From: Sediminibacterium ginsengisoli
GTDB lineage: Bacteria; Bacteroidota; Bacteroidia; Chitinophagales; Chitinophagaceae
Direction: 5' to 3'
NCBI RefSeq assembly: GCF_900167075.1
Contig: NZ_FUWH01000002.1
Coordinates: 91,005-155,004, forward strand
DNA length: 64,000 nucleotides
Both the position numbers and the translations under genes were made by a program. This document shows, one piece after another, positions 34,058 through 41,859 of this stretch (positions within the stretch are counted from its first letter, which is position 1; each line of letters begins with the position of its first letter). The notes beneath the pieces are model-generated. The model did no database searches. It was not told the origin of the DNA and saw nothing but the letters and a program-made list of their open reading frames with translations.

Positions 34058-34558
34058 ATGCAGGAGAAAACAACTGTAAATACCGACTTCGAAGTTCGCT
34101 CGCTCGATACTATCTGTGTTAACGAAAGCGGCCTTGAGCACCGCTGGTACCATAACTTAAAATACCTGCTTGTAGGGTTGCTGTTTGGTATCGTTTTCGT
34201 AAAATCTGAAGTGATAAGCTGGTTTCGTATCCAGGAGATGTTCCGGCTGCAGTCGTTCCACATGTATGGCATCATCGGTAGTGCCATAGCAGTGGGCATG
34301 TTGTCTGTATGGCTGATCAAACGGTTCAAGATCAAAACAATTTACGGAGAACCGATCGTATTTCATTCCAAATCATTTAACAAAGGCCAGGTTTACGGCG
34401 GACTGCTGTTCGGCTTTGGCTGGGCATTAACAGGTGCATGTCCCGGCCCGCTGTTTGCCCAGATAGGAACAGGGGCCACGGTAGTGGTTATCACCCTGCT
34501 AAGTGCCATTGCAGGTACCTGGATATACGGATTGGTGCGTGAGCGTTTACCGCATTGA
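34058..34558 (+). CDS. YeeE/YedE-family transporter half (DUF6691/PmpB-like)
   Basis: A 166-residue membrane protein with about four helices. The motif FGWALTGACPGPLFAQIG (C128) is the second conserved Cys site of the YeeE fold. The N-terminal 30 residues are polar. It lies 12 bases after the first half and should form one transporter with it, probably for thiosulfate or a related sulfane-sulfur species. It is the last gene of the sulfur run; no clear terminator was seen in the 174 bases that follow. Confidence 0.85.
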   Translation: MQEKTTVNTDFEVRSLDTICVNESGLEHRWYHNLKYLLVGLLFGIVFVKSEVISWFRIQEMFRLQSFHMYGIIGSAIAVGMLSVWLIKRFKIKTIYGEPIVFHSKSFNKGQVYGGLLFGFGWALTGACPGPLFAQIGTGATVVVITLLSAIAGTWIYGLVRERLPH

Positions 34559-34732
34559 GGTTTAACCTTATTGCATAATCCAGGTTTAAATAGTAGATTT
34601 ATTCCATATAAACTGTATTAACGCAGGGAAGATCCTGAAGCAGCTTGCTGTTGAATGTTATAATATGCAGACCGGACAAAGGAATGCAGCATTCAGGATG
34701 GTGGACCAGGGATATTATTTAAATAAACGGCT

Positions 34733-35485
34733 ATGCAACCAAAATGTTACCTGTTTTTCTGTGCTATGCTGTTGGCCGTCTTTGCACAGGGTCAGCAGGT
34801 GTCCGACGCCGATAAAAAAGCTTTCGATAGCTATTTTAAAAGCAACGAGAAAAACTTCACGCTCATTAAAACCATCGACAGTCTCCGGGAAAAGATGGTA
34901 CACTTAAAAAATGAAAATGATAAAAACCAGGCAATACTTTCCCAGGTAGAATACAGCAATAAGGTCAACCTTAAAAATTTTGATTTGTACCGACTTTTGG
35001 CAAGGACAGAGAAAGACAGTTTGAAAAATCTTGCCAGCGATAGCAGTAAACTGCTGAAGGTATCCGATACAGGCATTGTATTGCAATTAAACGATGAGGT
35101 TAATTTTCAGGCGCTTTCTGCATTAACGAAAGAAAACCTGGAGATGCAGTTTCCGGTTTTCTTTTCAGCGGTTCAGAGCGGAAAGATCCGTATAGAACAG
35201 CTGCATTATGTTATGAATGCCTGTTGCGGTGCGGGCATGGTACTGCCGACCTGGCCTTCTTCATCCATTGCTGCAACAAACCAGAACGATCTTATTAACC
35301 TCTACCGGCAGCAGTCCGGCTATTTTGACGTGCTCTTTTCTGTTAATGCCTGTGCAAGGCGATTCAGGCAATTGTTTAACCAGAAGATAGCAACCTTTAC
35401 CTTTCCGCAACAGGTAGAGAGCATGGTAAAGTGCCAGATCACATTCAAAACTTTCTTACAGTCAGCAACCGGCTGCAACTTATAA
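34733..35485 (+). CDS. hypothetical exported protein
   Basis: A 250-residue protein with a signal peptide (MQPKCYLFFCAMLLAVFAQG). The mature part begins with a helical, Lys/Asn-rich region (about 45-110) likely to form a coiled coil, and a second half with several cysteines (NACCGAG near 163, CARRF near 206, and the C-terminal GCNL). No family is recognised. The next gene follows by 12 bases and encodes a membrane protein, so the two may form an envelope pair. Confidence 0.6.
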   Translation: MQPKCYLFFCAMLLAVFAQGQQVSDADKKAFDSYFKSNEKNFTLIKTIDSLREKMVHLKNENDKNQAILSQVEYSNKVNLKNFDLYRLLARTEKDSLKNLASDSSKLLKVSDTGIVLQLNDEVNFQALSALTKENLEMQFPVFFSAVQSGKIRIEQLHYVMNACCGAGMVLPTWPSSSIAATNQNDLINLYRQQSGYFDVLFSVNACARRFRQLFNQKIATFTFPQQVESMVKCQITFKTFLQSATGCNL

Positions 35486-35497
35486 AAGTGCTATGCT

Positions 35498-36067
35498 ATG
35501 AAATATCTTTTATCTTTTTTGTTCTTCTGTATTTCACACAGCACCCTGCAGGCACAGGAAGAGCGCCTGAACAGGGAGGATTCACTTGCATTCGAGAAAG
35601 CGATGTCTGCTACGAATAATACACCACCGGTGAGTATGGCTTACTCCACAACCCTGGAGAGTAAAGCAGATTCGGCAACCAGGGCGGCTATGGTAAAAAC
35701 GGAAGCGGTTTACCATCAATATATGTTTACACAAAGAATGGCAATACATAACTGGCAATTGCTGTCGGGAAAGATCCTTTTTTTTATCGTTACTTTTATT
35801 GTGCTGGCGGGTTTGTTTCTTTCTTACCTGCAGTTCAGGGCCAGCATGGGTTATACAAAACAACGTTTGCAGGCTGCGAAAGAAAATGCAAATATTGCAG
35901 CAGGAAACCTGGCAGAGAATCTGCCGCCCTCAACCAAATTCGAGATTACGAAAGAAGGGATTAAAATAGATTCGGCTGTGATCGGGCTCGTGATCCTGAC
36001 GATCTCGATCGTATTTTTCTTTTTATACCTGCGTTATGTATTCCCGATACAGACACCGGCGAATTAA
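35498..36067 (+). CDS. hypothetical membrane protein
   Basis: A 189-residue protein with a signal peptide (KYLLSFLFFCISHSTLQA), a polar stretch, and two membrane helices at about 90-110 (ILFFIVTFIVLAGLFLSYLQ) and 164-184 (VIGLVILTISIVFFFLYL). The loop between them is helical and would be cytoplasmic if both the N- and C-termini are outside. No family is recognised. It is coupled to the exported protein before it. Confidence 0.6.
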   Translation: MKYLLSFLFFCISHSTLQAQEERLNREDSLAFEKAMSATNNTPPVSMAYSTTLESKADSATRAAMVKTEAVYHQYMFTQRMAIHNWQLLSGKILFFIVTFIVLAGLFLSYLQFRASMGYTKQRLQAAKENANIAAGNLAENLPPSTKFEITKEGIKIDSAVIGLVILTISIVFFFLYLRYVFPIQTPAN

Positions 36068-36139
36068 TAATTCAGTAATCTGGCTGTTCCCTGCTTCTTT
36101 GATGCCTGCAGCAGAAATATAAGGCCTGATGAACAAACG

Positions 36140-36466
36140 CTAACCAACATACTCAACACCCCATTTATACAGCTCATTGATAATGGGCTCTAACTTTTCC
36201 CCTTTTGTCGTTAATGTGTATTCAACGGTTGGTGGAACGGTTGCAAAAACTTTTCTCACAACAATCCCGTTTGCTTCCATGTTTTTCAATTCCTTCACCA
36301 GCATCCGGGTACTTATGTTTGGTATTAACCGTTCTAATTCGCTGAAACGTTTTTTGCCTGTAAACAAAGCATAGATAATAGACATAGACCATTTTCCGCC
36401 AATGACACCCAAAATCTCCTGAAGTGTACATTTTGCTACGGGCTGTTGCAACTTTTTTTTACTCAT
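36140..36466 (-). CDS. HxlR-family transcriptional regulator (first module)
   Basis: A 108-residue winged-helix regulator. The family core is seen in CTLQEILGVIGGKWSMSIIY, RFSELERLIPNISTRMLVKE and VFATVPPTVEYTLTTKGEKL. The Cys at the start of the domain (KCTLQ) is the usual redox- or electrophile-sensing residue of HxlR/YodB proteins. The ATG at 36466 is preferred; an upstream TTG lies inside the inverted repeat. It is divergent from the SDR gene at 36582, which it probably represses together with itself. Confidence 0.9.
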   Translation of the reverse strand: MSKKKLQQPVAKCTLQEILGVIGGKWSMSIIYALFTGKKRFSELERLIPNISTRMLVKELKNMEANGIVVRKVFATVPPTVEYTLTTKGEKLEPIINELYKWGVEYVG

Positions 36467-36484
36467 AAAATGGTTGATTTTATT

Positions 36485-36546
36485 CAATACTTTACTTCGT
36501 GTTATTACTATACATTGGTGTAACTACTATCAAAAGTAAAGTATTG
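36485..36546. promoter_or_regulatory. 13-bp perfect inverted repeat between hxlR and SDR genes
   Basis: CAATACTTTACTT at 36485-36497 is perfectly inverted as AAGTAAAGTATTG at 36534-36546, with 36 bases between the arms. The pair fills the short divergent region between the HxlR regulator and the SDR gene. This is the expected place for its operator; two dimers could bind and loop or cover both promoters. Confidence 0.7.
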
Positions 36547-36581
36547 TTCCTTCCTTTGTCTTTCATTCTTAAAAAAATAAT

Positions 36582-37355
36582 ATGGACAATTCACTAAAAG
36601 GACAAGTTGCCCTGGTAACAGGCGGAACGAAAGGCATCGGAAAAGCCATTGCTGAAAGGTTAAGTAAGGCGGGCGTAAAGGTCGTGGTAACCGCCCGAAC
36701 TGCGCCGGATGAAAACACGGACGGACAGTATTTCATACCGGCAGACCTTACCCAACCCGAAAGTGCAGCAACAGTTGCAAAAGAGATTTTGGAGAAATAC
36801 GGAAGGATAGATATCATTATCAACAATGCAGGCGCCAATTTAAGCCCGGGTGGCGGTTTCAGCGTTCTTTCGGACGAACATTGGTACAATGACTGGCAAC
36901 TCAATTTCATGTCTGTGGTTCGTATCAACAAAGCATTACTGCCAACAATGATCGAACAAAAAAAAGGTGTGATCATCAACATTTCTACAGGTGCTGCAAA
37001 ACAGCCGATCTGGGAAATGACCATGTCTTATTCTGCTGCAAAAGCGGCATTGAATATTTACAGCAAAGCGTTGGCAAACGAAGTAGGCGCAAAGGGGATA
37101 CGGGTAAATGTAGTTTCGCCCGGCGTGGTTAAGACACCCTTAATGCTGGATTTTATTGACAACTTTGCAAAGTCATCCAATATCACATCTGACGAAGCAT
37201 TTAAAGCAATAATGGACAAAGTAGGTGTTCCTTTGGGAAGAATGGCTGAACCCGAAGAAATTGCCAGCCTCGTAACATTCCTGGTGTCTCAGGATGCAAA
37301 TTATATCACGGGCATAAACTATTCTGTTGATGGAGGCGCATTGCCTATTGTCTGA
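36582..37355 (+). CDS. SDR-family oxidoreductase (first module)
   Basis: A 257-residue short-chain dehydrogenase. It has the cofactor loop VTGGTKGIGKAIAE, the NNAG motif (IIINNAGAN), catalytic Tyr and Lys in SYSAAKAAL, and the late VSPGVVKTPL. The C-terminal YSVDGGALPIV is typical of the classical group. An Arg in TARTAP after the second strand suggests NADP(H) use. The substrate is unknown. Regulation by the divergent HxlR protein suggests a role against quinones, aldehydes or other electrophiles. It is a clear paralogue of the SDR at 37879-38661. Confidence 0.9.
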   Translation: MDNSLKGQVALVTGGTKGIGKAIAERLSKAGVKVVVTARTAPDENTDGQYFIPADLTQPESAATVAKEILEKYGRIDIIINNAGANLSPGGGFSVLSDEHWYNDWQLNFMSVVRINKALLPTMIEQKKGVIINISTGAAKQPIWEMTMSYSAAKAALNIYSKALANEVGAKGIRVNVVSPGVVKTPLMLDFIDNFAKSSNITSDEAFKAIMDKVGVPLGRMAEPEEIASLVTFLVSQDANYITGINYSVDGGALPIV

Positions 37356-37455
37356 ACGACTGGCATAAAAGTGATGGTGACAAAGCAATTGTAAATTAAA
37401 TACCTATGCCTTACAATACGAAGCTACATCCCTAAGCCGGCTTCATATCTTGCAG

Positions 37456-37491
37456 AAAGGGGGTGCTTCCTGGTTTTGAAACACCCTCTTT
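37456..37491. terminator. hairpin between convergent genes
   Basis: A 10-bp stem with one G-T pair (37456-37465 with 37482-37491) lies between the convergent SDR gene and NTF2-like gene. Its sides are rich in A and T at the base, so it may work for both strands, although there is no clean T tract. Confidence 0.45.
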
Positions 37492-37532
37492 GCTTCTGGT
37501 AATTCAGGAACTACTATTTGTCTGTTATACAG

Positions 37533-37856
37533 TTAGCCCGTTACTTTTAAAGTTTGAATAAGGCCATCTTCTATATCAAAATGAAATTTTAAGATAACCG
37601 GGCTTCCGGGAAAGGTTCCCGAACATTCTGCTGATAAAACACTTGTTTTACCTTCATGCACTATTGACAACGGCTTCATTACTGATTTATACTTTTTATT
37701 TGAGTCTTCTATCCACTCCTGGATATCCGCCTTTCCGGTATGTGTCTTTCCTTCGTCAAATACCACGGCTGTTTCAGAAAAACAATTAGCATAAGCTAAA
37801 CTGTCGAATTCGTTTTGAGCTGTTACTAAGTCAGCAATTATTTTCGGCAAATTCAT
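37533..37856 (-). CDS. SnoaL/NTF2-like protein
   Basis: A 107-residue small cone-shaped fold protein. It starts IIADLVTAQNEFDSLAYANC and continues FSETAVVFDEGKTHTGKADI with IQEWIEDSN, the usual order of a SnoaL-like domain, and ends with strands FHFDIEDGLIQTLKV. Members are enzymes or binding proteins for small hydrophobic molecules. It follows the second SDR gene by 22 bases on the same strand and is probably cotranscribed. Confidence 0.85.
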   Translation of the reverse strand: MNLPKIIADLVTAQNEFDSLAYANCFSETAVVFDEGKTHTGKADIQEWIEDSNKKYKSVMKPLSIVHEGKTSVLSAECSGTFPGSPVILKFHFDIEDGLIQTLKVTG

Positions 37857-37878
37857 GCGTTGTTATTTTTATTGGTAA

Positions 37879-38661
37879 TTAAATGGTTGGTATTGTGCCG
37901 CCATCGATGACGAATTCTGTCCCTGTCAGGTAGTTCGCTCTTGGGGAAACCAGAAATCCAACGAGCTCAGCTACTTCTTCAGGCTCTGCCGGCCTTCCGA
38001 AGGGTATTCCGCCTAAGGCGTCCATAACGCTTTGTTCAGCCTGCTCCATGGAGCAATTTGAACTCAAGGCAATCCGTTCTAAAAAATATTTGACATTTTC
38101 TGTCCTGATCCATCCCGGCGAAACTGTCAGTACCCGTACGCCTTTAGACGTCACTTCTTTCGATAGACCTTTACTATAATTGATCAGGCCGGCTTTGGCT
38201 GCCGCGTAAGGAAGTGTTGCATCGTATAACGGAAGTCGCCCCTGGATAGAAGCAATATGAATGATCACCCCGTTTTTCTGTTCAAGCATCTGAGGCAAAA
38301 AGCCACGGTCTAATCTCACTGGTGCCAACAAATTTGTTTGAAGGGTTTTTTCCCAGTCTTTATCGGTTAAAACCGAAAAACCGCCGCCCGGAGTTTCCGA
38401 CGCTCCCAGGTTATTTACAAGAATGTCAAGCTTTTTGTACTTCGACAGAACCTCAGCTACCACTTTTTGTGTTCCCGATTCTGTGCTCAGGTCAGCTGAA
38501 ATAAAATGCAGGTTCGGGGCTGGATTTTCAGGCGCGTTTCTTGCGGTAATAATAACAGTAGCGCCTGCCAGCAGCAGCCTTTCTGCAATGGCCTTTCCGG
38601 CTCCCTTTGTTCCTCCTGTTACCAGGGCAATTTTCCCGTTTAATTCACTGTTGTAATTCAT
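37879..38661 (-). CDS. SDR-family oxidoreductase (second module)
   Basis: A 260-residue short-chain dehydrogenase. It has VTGGTKGAGKAIAE, the NNLG form of the usual NNAG motif, catalytic PYAAAKAGL and VSPGWIRTEN, and ends FVIDGGTIPTI. It shares with the SDR at 36582 the GGTKG loop, the PGGGFSVL segment and the AEPEE stretch, so the two are paralogues. The start at ATG 38661 is chosen because the frame upstream has no homology and runs through the operator. It is divergent from a second HxlR gene and is followed by an NTF2-like gene. Confidence 0.9.
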   Translation of the reverse strand: MNYNSELNGKIALVTGGTKGAGKAIAERLLLAGATVIITARNAPENPAPNLHFISADLSTESGTQKVVAEVLSKYKKLDILVNNLGASETPGGGFSVLTDKDWEKTLQTNLLAPVRLDRGFLPQMLEQKNGVIIHIASIQGRLPLYDATLPYAAAKAGLINYSKGLSKEVTSKGVRVLTVSPGWIRTENVKYFLERIALSSNCSMEQAEQSVMDALGGIPFGRPAEPEEVAELVGFLVSPRANYLTGTEFVIDGGTIPTI

Positions 38662-38741
38662 TTGGATTTTCTTTTTAGAATTGATATCCAAATTTCTGAC
38701 GTATGAGCTGCTCAAACAATTACGGGGAGCCGAATCGCATA

Positions 38742-38757
38742 GGGATAAATTTATCCC
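38742..38757. promoter_or_regulatory. 16-bp perfect palindrome between SDR and hxlR genes
   Basis: GGGATAAATTTATCCC is a perfect palindrome 38 bases before the second HxlR gene and 80 bases before the divergent SDR. It is a likely operator for this HxlR protein. It differs in sequence from the inverted repeat of the first module, so the two regulators probably do not cross-bind. Confidence 0.7.
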
Positions 38758-38795
38758 ATATTGTCCGTGTAAGCCCATTAGATTAATTTTATACT

Positions 38796-39170
38796 ATGCG
38801 TGAAAGAAAGATCCCTTTAAACCTGAATTGCGGTCTTGACCTGGCAGGCGAGGTTTTGTATGGTAAATGGAAGATCCGGTTACTTTGGTTTATTAATGCT
38901 GGACATAAACGTCCCAGTGAATTACAAAGAAAAATCCCGGATGCCTCACGAAGAGTGCTGAATGTACAGTTAAACGAACTCGAAGCGCATGGACTGATTA
39001 AAAAGAAAATTTTTGCAGTGGTTCCTCCCAAAGTCGAATATTCTCTGACCTCATTTGGAGAAACTATCATTCCTGTTATCGGGACCCTGGGTAAATGGGC
39101 TGATGAAAATGAGAACAGGTTGCGTGATCTTATTCAGAATATCAATATAAAACAGCCCGAAGAAAACTAA
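38796..39170 (+). CDS. HxlR-family transcriptional regulator (second module)
   Basis: A 124-residue winged-helix regulator. The core is seen in GEVLYGKWKIRLLWFINAGH, RPSELQRKIPDASRRVLNVQ and VVPPKVEYSLTSFGETIIPV. The sensing Cys is in NLNCGLDLAG near residue 10. It is divergent from the second SDR gene, mirroring the first module. The C-terminal tail is longer than in the first HxlR. Confidence 0.9.
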   Translation: MRERKIPLNLNCGLDLAGEVLYGKWKIRLLWFINAGHKRPSELQRKIPDASRRVLNVQLNELEAHGLIKKKIFAVVPPKVEYSLTSFGETIIPVIGTLGKWADENENRLRDLIQNINIKQPEEN

Positions 39171-39234
39171 AGCGTTATAAACCTGCGGGTGCGTGTCTTA
39201 ACGCATTTATATCACAACAGTGCCCGCCTTACGC

Positions 39235-39645
39235 TTAAACCTTGCCCTCAAATTTCCTGATGGCCTCTGCGCTAACGGGGGTGAAAAAGTTAACCAGGTT
39301 GCCGTCCGGATCGCGGAAAAGCAATGACCGGTTACCCCACGGCATCGTGGTTGGTTCCTGCACCAGATATGGGGCCAGGAACGCAGCTTGTTCCCGGAAA
39401 ATTTCATCTACATCGGATGTGATGAATTCTATGATCGCTGTACGGTTTGCTGCGGCTTTGGCCACTTCAGGGCCTCCAAAGAATTGGAGGGTTCTCGTGC
39501 TGCCGATCGCCAGTGTTGCGCCAGGACTTTGGAGTTCTGCAAAATCTTCAGTGAAACGAATGGCGGTGATCCTGGTCACCTGCTCATAAAAAGCGATCAA
39601 TTTACTAACCTGCGCGGTAATGATCCTAGTTGAAACGAAATTCAT
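39235..39645 (-). CDS. VOC-superfamily (glyoxalase-like) protein
   Basis: A 136-residue protein with two beta-alpha-beta-beta-beta units. The first begins VSTRIITAQVSKLIAFYEQV, and the second contains EQAAFLAPYLVQEPTTMPWG and SLLFRDPDGNLVNFFTPV, whose DPDGN is the usual VOC signature. The first unit has no His at the usual first metal position, so it may be a non-enzymatic or atypical member. It follows the WYL regulator gene by 42 bases on the same strand and may be its target. Confidence 0.85.
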   Translation of the reverse strand: MNFVSTRIITAQVSKLIAFYEQVTRITAIRFTEDFAELQSPGATLAIGSTRTLQFFGGPEVAKAAANRTAIIEFITSDVDEIFREQAAFLAPYLVQEPTTMPWGNRSLLFRDPDGNLVNFFTPVSAEAIRKFEGKV

Positions 39646-39687
39646 GTTCTTGTCATTTAGTTTGATTAGAACAAAATTCGCAGGGTC

Positions 39688-40416
39688 TTATGACAGCTGT
39701 TTGTCAGGGGTATAATTTTTTTGTTTTTTTTCCAGGTAAGAAGCAAGTGTGATATCGTGCGGGGTAAAGACAACGTCAGTAACCGTAAGCGATTTGATCC
39801 GGTCAAGCCTGAACATCCTGAAATCGCTTCTTAACCGGCAAAAAGCGACGAGCAGCCATTTTTCTTCCTGGCTATAATAAAACGCGAACGGTTCAATCTC
39901 GCGTGTTGTCCGGTCTTCACCCTTGTCAGATTGGTAAATAATTTTTAAAACTTTGAAGCTGGTTAGTGCGGCTTGTATCCGGGTAAGTATATCGCTCGGG
40001 CTGTCTTCCGTAAACGCAGGGCTAACGGCAATACGCTGCGACAGCAACGCTGCTTTTTCCTTAGTACCAGCATTTAATACTGCTTTAATCTTGGCCACGG
40101 CTGTGCCATATTCAGCGATCAGCGATGTGTCGCTTGTTTTCCTGATCAGGTGCTCAGCGGTGATAAAAGCATTGGCTTCATGTTCGGTAAACATCACAGG
40201 CGGAAGTTTATAACCCTCCATCAGGCTATAGCCTTTTCCTTCCCGGGTGTACACCGGTACTCCGGCAAGTTCAAGTGTTTTCACATCCCTGTAAATGGTC
40301 CTGACGCTAACCCCGAAATTGTCCGCCAATTGTTTTGCGGTTACAAGGCGTCCGCTTTGCAGGCGTGTGAGGATTGCAGTTAACCTGGCTATTCGTGTTG
40401 CGTCATAGAATTCCAT
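39688..40416 (-). CDS. YafY-type regulator, HTH_11 plus WYL
   Basis: A 242-residue transcriptional regulator. An N-terminal winged helix (about 8-62) shows RLTAILTRLQSGRLVTAKQL and DNFGVSVRTIYRDVKTLELA. A WYL domain follows at about 140-215 (LKIIYQSDKGEDRTTREIEP, with AFYYSQEEKWLLVAFC). WYL domains bind nucleic acid or small ligands. It lies upstream of the VOC gene on the same strand and is probably cotranscribed with it. Confidence 0.9.
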   Translation of the reverse strand: MEFYDATRIARLTAILTRLQSGRLVTAKQLADNFGVSVRTIYRDVKTLELAGVPVYTREGKGYSLMEGYKLPPVMFTEHEANAFITAEHLIRKTSDTSLIAEYGTAVAKIKAVLNAGTKEKAALLSQRIAVSPAFTEDSPSDILTRIQAALTSFKVLKIIYQSDKGEDRTTREIEPFAFYYSQEEKWLLVAFCRLRSDFRMFRLDRIKSLTVTDVVFTPHDITLASYLEKKQKNYTPDKQLS

Positions 40417-40524
40417 GTCAGATAGCTGTCCTATAAAAGTAGTGAAATTTTATGCTGTGATCCGGGCAGATACCCGCTCAAAGAAAATTGCTGAATATCA
40501 ATACGCATAACCTGAATGGTTTGA

Positions 40525-40532
40525 TAACTTTG
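40525..40532 (+). promoter_or_regulatory. possible -7 element (TAACTTTG) before the DUF1275 gene
   Basis: TAACTTTG matches TAnnTTTG. A start of transcription about seven bases on would give a short leader to the TTG start at 40551, but would fall inside any protein begun further upstream. No matching -33 element is clear. Confidence 0.35.
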
Positions 40533-40550
40533 CTCCAAATCTTCACTCCA

Positions 40551-41291
40551 TTGTTCAGGCATCAGGGAAAAACGCGTACACTTGGTCACAATCTTAAAAT
40601 TGCGTCCCTGTTGTCATTTGTGGCGGGCCTTGTAAATGTGGCAGGTTTTTTTGCTGTACAAAGGCTTACAACAAACGTAACCGGGCATTTTGCTTTTTTT
40701 GTAGATGAGGTGTTTAAACTGAACTTCTGGCAGGGCTTCATTTACTTTCTGTATATATTCTTTTTCTTTTCAGGGTCATTTGTTTCAGGAATGCTCACGG
40801 AATGGGTGGCCAGGAAAAATGAGCGGATCATGTATGTGGCGCCCGTTATCATAGAGAGTGTATTGCTTTTGCTCATTGGCATTTTCTATCGCGAACTGAT
40901 CAAGAGCAATCCTGATCTGATCGCATTCGGCCTGCTGTTCGCAATGGGCCTGCAGAATTCTCTCGTGACAACCATATCCAATGCGGCAGTAAGAACTACG
41001 CATCTCACCGGCTTGTTTACAGATTTAGGCATAGAATTAGCCCAATTGTTCTTCTACAAAACCGCTGAGCACAAACGTAAACTTTCCGCATCGATCAAAT
41101 TACGGCTCACGATCATCAGTTTCTTCTTCCTGGGGGGCATAGCAGGTGGTGTTCTTTATGTCAACATAAACCTCCATGCGCTGATTATGGCAAGCCTGCT
41201 ATTGATAACGGGATTGATTTATGATCATGTTAAATTCAGGGTGATACAATTAAGGCGGAAATATAGAAGTGATGAAGGGAAGGATGATTAG
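40551..41291 (+). CDS. DUF1275 (YoaK-like) membrane protein
   Basis: A 246-residue integral membrane protein with about six helices. The family motif is seen in ASLLSFVAGLVNVAGFFAVQ and LTTNVTGHFAFFVDEV, and later in FAMGLQNSLVTTISNAAVRT with THLTGLFTDLGIELAQLFFY. The function of DUF1275 is unknown. No ATG opens the frame. The TTG at 40551 is chosen because it starts the protein at LFRHQGKTRTL, where relatives usually begin with MFRHQGK. The frame is open back to 40488. Confidence 0.85.
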   Translation: MFRHQGKTRTLGHNLKIASLLSFVAGLVNVAGFFAVQRLTTNVTGHFAFFVDEVFKLNFWQGFIYFLYIFFFFSGSFVSGMLTEWVARKNERIMYVAPVIIESVLLLLIGIFYRELIKSNPDLIAFGLLFAMGLQNSLVTTISNAAVRTTHLTGLFTDLGIELAQLFFYKTAEHKRKLSASIKLRLTIISFFFLGGIAGGVLYVNINLHALIMASLLLITGLIYDHVKFRVIQLRRKYRSDEGKDD

Positions 41292-41859
41292 TTTTTTATA
41301 AAGCACCATGCAAATAGCTGTATGCCACAGCGATGATCTTTGCCCGTTTTTAATCTTCCGGGTGAAGGTTAAAAAAGAAACGTGTAGACGAAATAGTATG
41401 CTGCCCTGTTAATAAATTAATGCGTCTGCATAGTCAAGGGCCTACTTATACCCAAGGAAATACGCTTATGAATTTTTTTAAAGCCCCTGAGTAATAGAAT
41501 AGTTTCAATATTTAAAGTTGTGCACCCATCGTGTAGTAAATTTTTTAAACGAAGCGCTACTACTATCATTGTCAGATTTTCTTTCCAATAAAGCCTCTTT
41601 CCTGTAAAAGTGGCGATTATTGAGCGGGTGCCTGAAAAGCAGATGATCCTCTGAATAGTCTGAAATGATCCCTCTTTTAGGAACTGATTGTTAGGCGGCT
41701 CTCATCAATTGATTTTCTTTCAAAATGATTGCCTTTATCCTGCGATTTGCTTATTCCGTTCCCTGTTCATATATTAGGGTTCCCCAGGCAATTTTTCCCA
41801 TGATATGTTTTTGTAAGGTGAAAGAACAACGCATATAGTTATTCTAAAAATGTATTGCT
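41292..41859. other. long intergenic region, no gene seen
   Basis: This 568-base AT-rich stretch has no convincing reading frame on either strand and no obvious RNA gene. It separates the DUF1275 gene from an unknown gene near the tRNA-Ala and may be the left flank of an inserted segment. Confidence 0.5.
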
